Source: Psychrobacter sp. APC 3281 (GTDB taxonomy: Bacteria > Pseudomonadota > Gammaproteobacteria > Pseudomonadales > Moraxellaceae). From it: a stretch of 64,000 nt of DNA. The position numbers were made by a program, and so were the translations under genes. Shown one piece after another: positions 63,672 to 64,000 of this stretch. The notes under the pieces are model-generated. The model searched no databases. It was not told where the DNA came from and worked only from the letters and a program-made list of their open reading frames with translations. The DNA is taken from the NCBI RefSeq assembly GCF_030407815.1, contig NZ_JASDCS010000009.1, positions 1 through 64,000 of the forward strand, written 5' to 3'. The stretch's first letter is position 1; each line of letters starts with the position of its first letter.

Positions 63672-64000
63672 TTAAATATAAACTCCACAACACCGCTTAA
63701 ACTTCTCACCAGATCCACAAATGCACGGTTGCTTTTGGCTGACAGTCATCGCAACCGTCGGGTCTAAGAAATACCAGCGCGCATCGCTATTAGCCTTGTC
63801 TTTTACCTTTACGAAAGTAGAAAGTTCATGATGCGCCTGTATTTTTTCTTCTAAACCACTTGTTGTTTTCTCAGGGCTTTTAAAATAAGCTTTAAATTCA
63901 ACCTGTGCATGACGTTTACCAAGCTTTGGCGTGTGCTCTACGATTTCTAATCCTGCCCAATCGGTTTCTTTTGCCCAACTCTCAATCGCTGCAACATCAA
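63672..64000 (-). CDS. YchJ-family (UPF0225) SEC-C protein, partial
   Basis: The minus strand is open from the stop at 63672 to the window edge (109 codons), so the N-terminus lies outside. The C-terminal SEC-C metal motif reads CICGSGEKFKRCCG. Upstream are DWAGLEIVEH, AQVEFKAYFK, HHELSTFVK and RWYFLDP, the order seen in YchJ proteins. It is convergent with the amidotransferase gene, 24 bp apart. The function of YchJ is unknown; SEC-C motifs bind zinc. Confidence 0.88.
   Translation of the reverse strand, partial: DVAAIESWAKETDWAGLEIVEHTPKLGKRHAQVEFKAYFKSPEKTTSGLEEKIQAHHELSTFVKVKDKANSDARWYFLDPTVAMTVSQKQPCICGSGEKFKRCCGVYI

Overview
The window is about 64 kb of a gammaproteobacterial chromosome, most likely Psychrobacter or a close relative in the Moraxellaceae. 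This rests on protein style and gene content (yqiA-parE, ribH-nusB-thiL-pgpA, glmU-glmS, an APH-type ThrB, an AAK-GNAT fused ArgA), not on a database search. It starts in the 3' end of a 5S rRNA gene and ends inside a YchJ-family gene.

Host region 1 (1-24840): 5S rRNA end and terminator, a small membrane protein, a DUF1289 protein, YqiA esterase, ParE, a PlsC-like acyltransferase, an SDR oxidoreductase, an unrecognised 480-aa protein, a CmpX-like mechanosensitive channel, an FKBP lipoprotein, ArgA, a secreted protein, a patatin lipoprotein, RecG, an RND efflux adaptor/permease pair, an AraC regulator with a DMT exporter, and a zinc alcohol dehydrogenase. Just before the mobile element lies the orphaned transcription terminator of glmS.

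Mobile element (24841-53182, 28,342 bp): a complete Tn7-like transposon in attTn7 downstream of glmS. It is bounded by TGT...ACA ends and a perfect 5-bp target duplication (CAGAT). tnsABCDE all look intact, so both TnsD (glmS) and TnsE (replicating or plasmid DNA) targeting should be available. The cargo is almost wholly anti-phage or anti-plasmid. In window order it holds a 22-residue-repeat protein, a Wadjet/MksBEF-like SMC operon in unusual gene order (SMC, MukE-like, MukF-like, Toprim), an uncharacterised cysteine-rich 427-aa protein divergent from a controller-type HTH regulator with a C-box-like operator, a SIR2-HerA pair, a type III restriction-modification system, a small protein coupled to a TIR-domain protein, and an AbiV-like protein.

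The most interesting structure is at the right end. A hairpin copying the style of the displaced glmS terminator sits directly before tnsA. A predicted tnsA promoter overlaps it, with its -10 hexamer in the arm nearest glmS. Read-through from glmS would fold the hairpin and terminate, while tns mRNA would start past the first arm and expose its ribosome binding site. Two 15-bp palindromes matching at 12 of 15 positions lie upstream of the Wadjet and type III R-M operons and may be shared operators.

Host region 2 (53183-64000): glmS and glmU, the cluster ribH-nusB-thiL-pgpA, hisF, thrB, a DUF2007 protein, a class II glutamine amidotransferase and a partial YchJ-like gene. Genes on both sides of the element are ordinary housekeeping genes.
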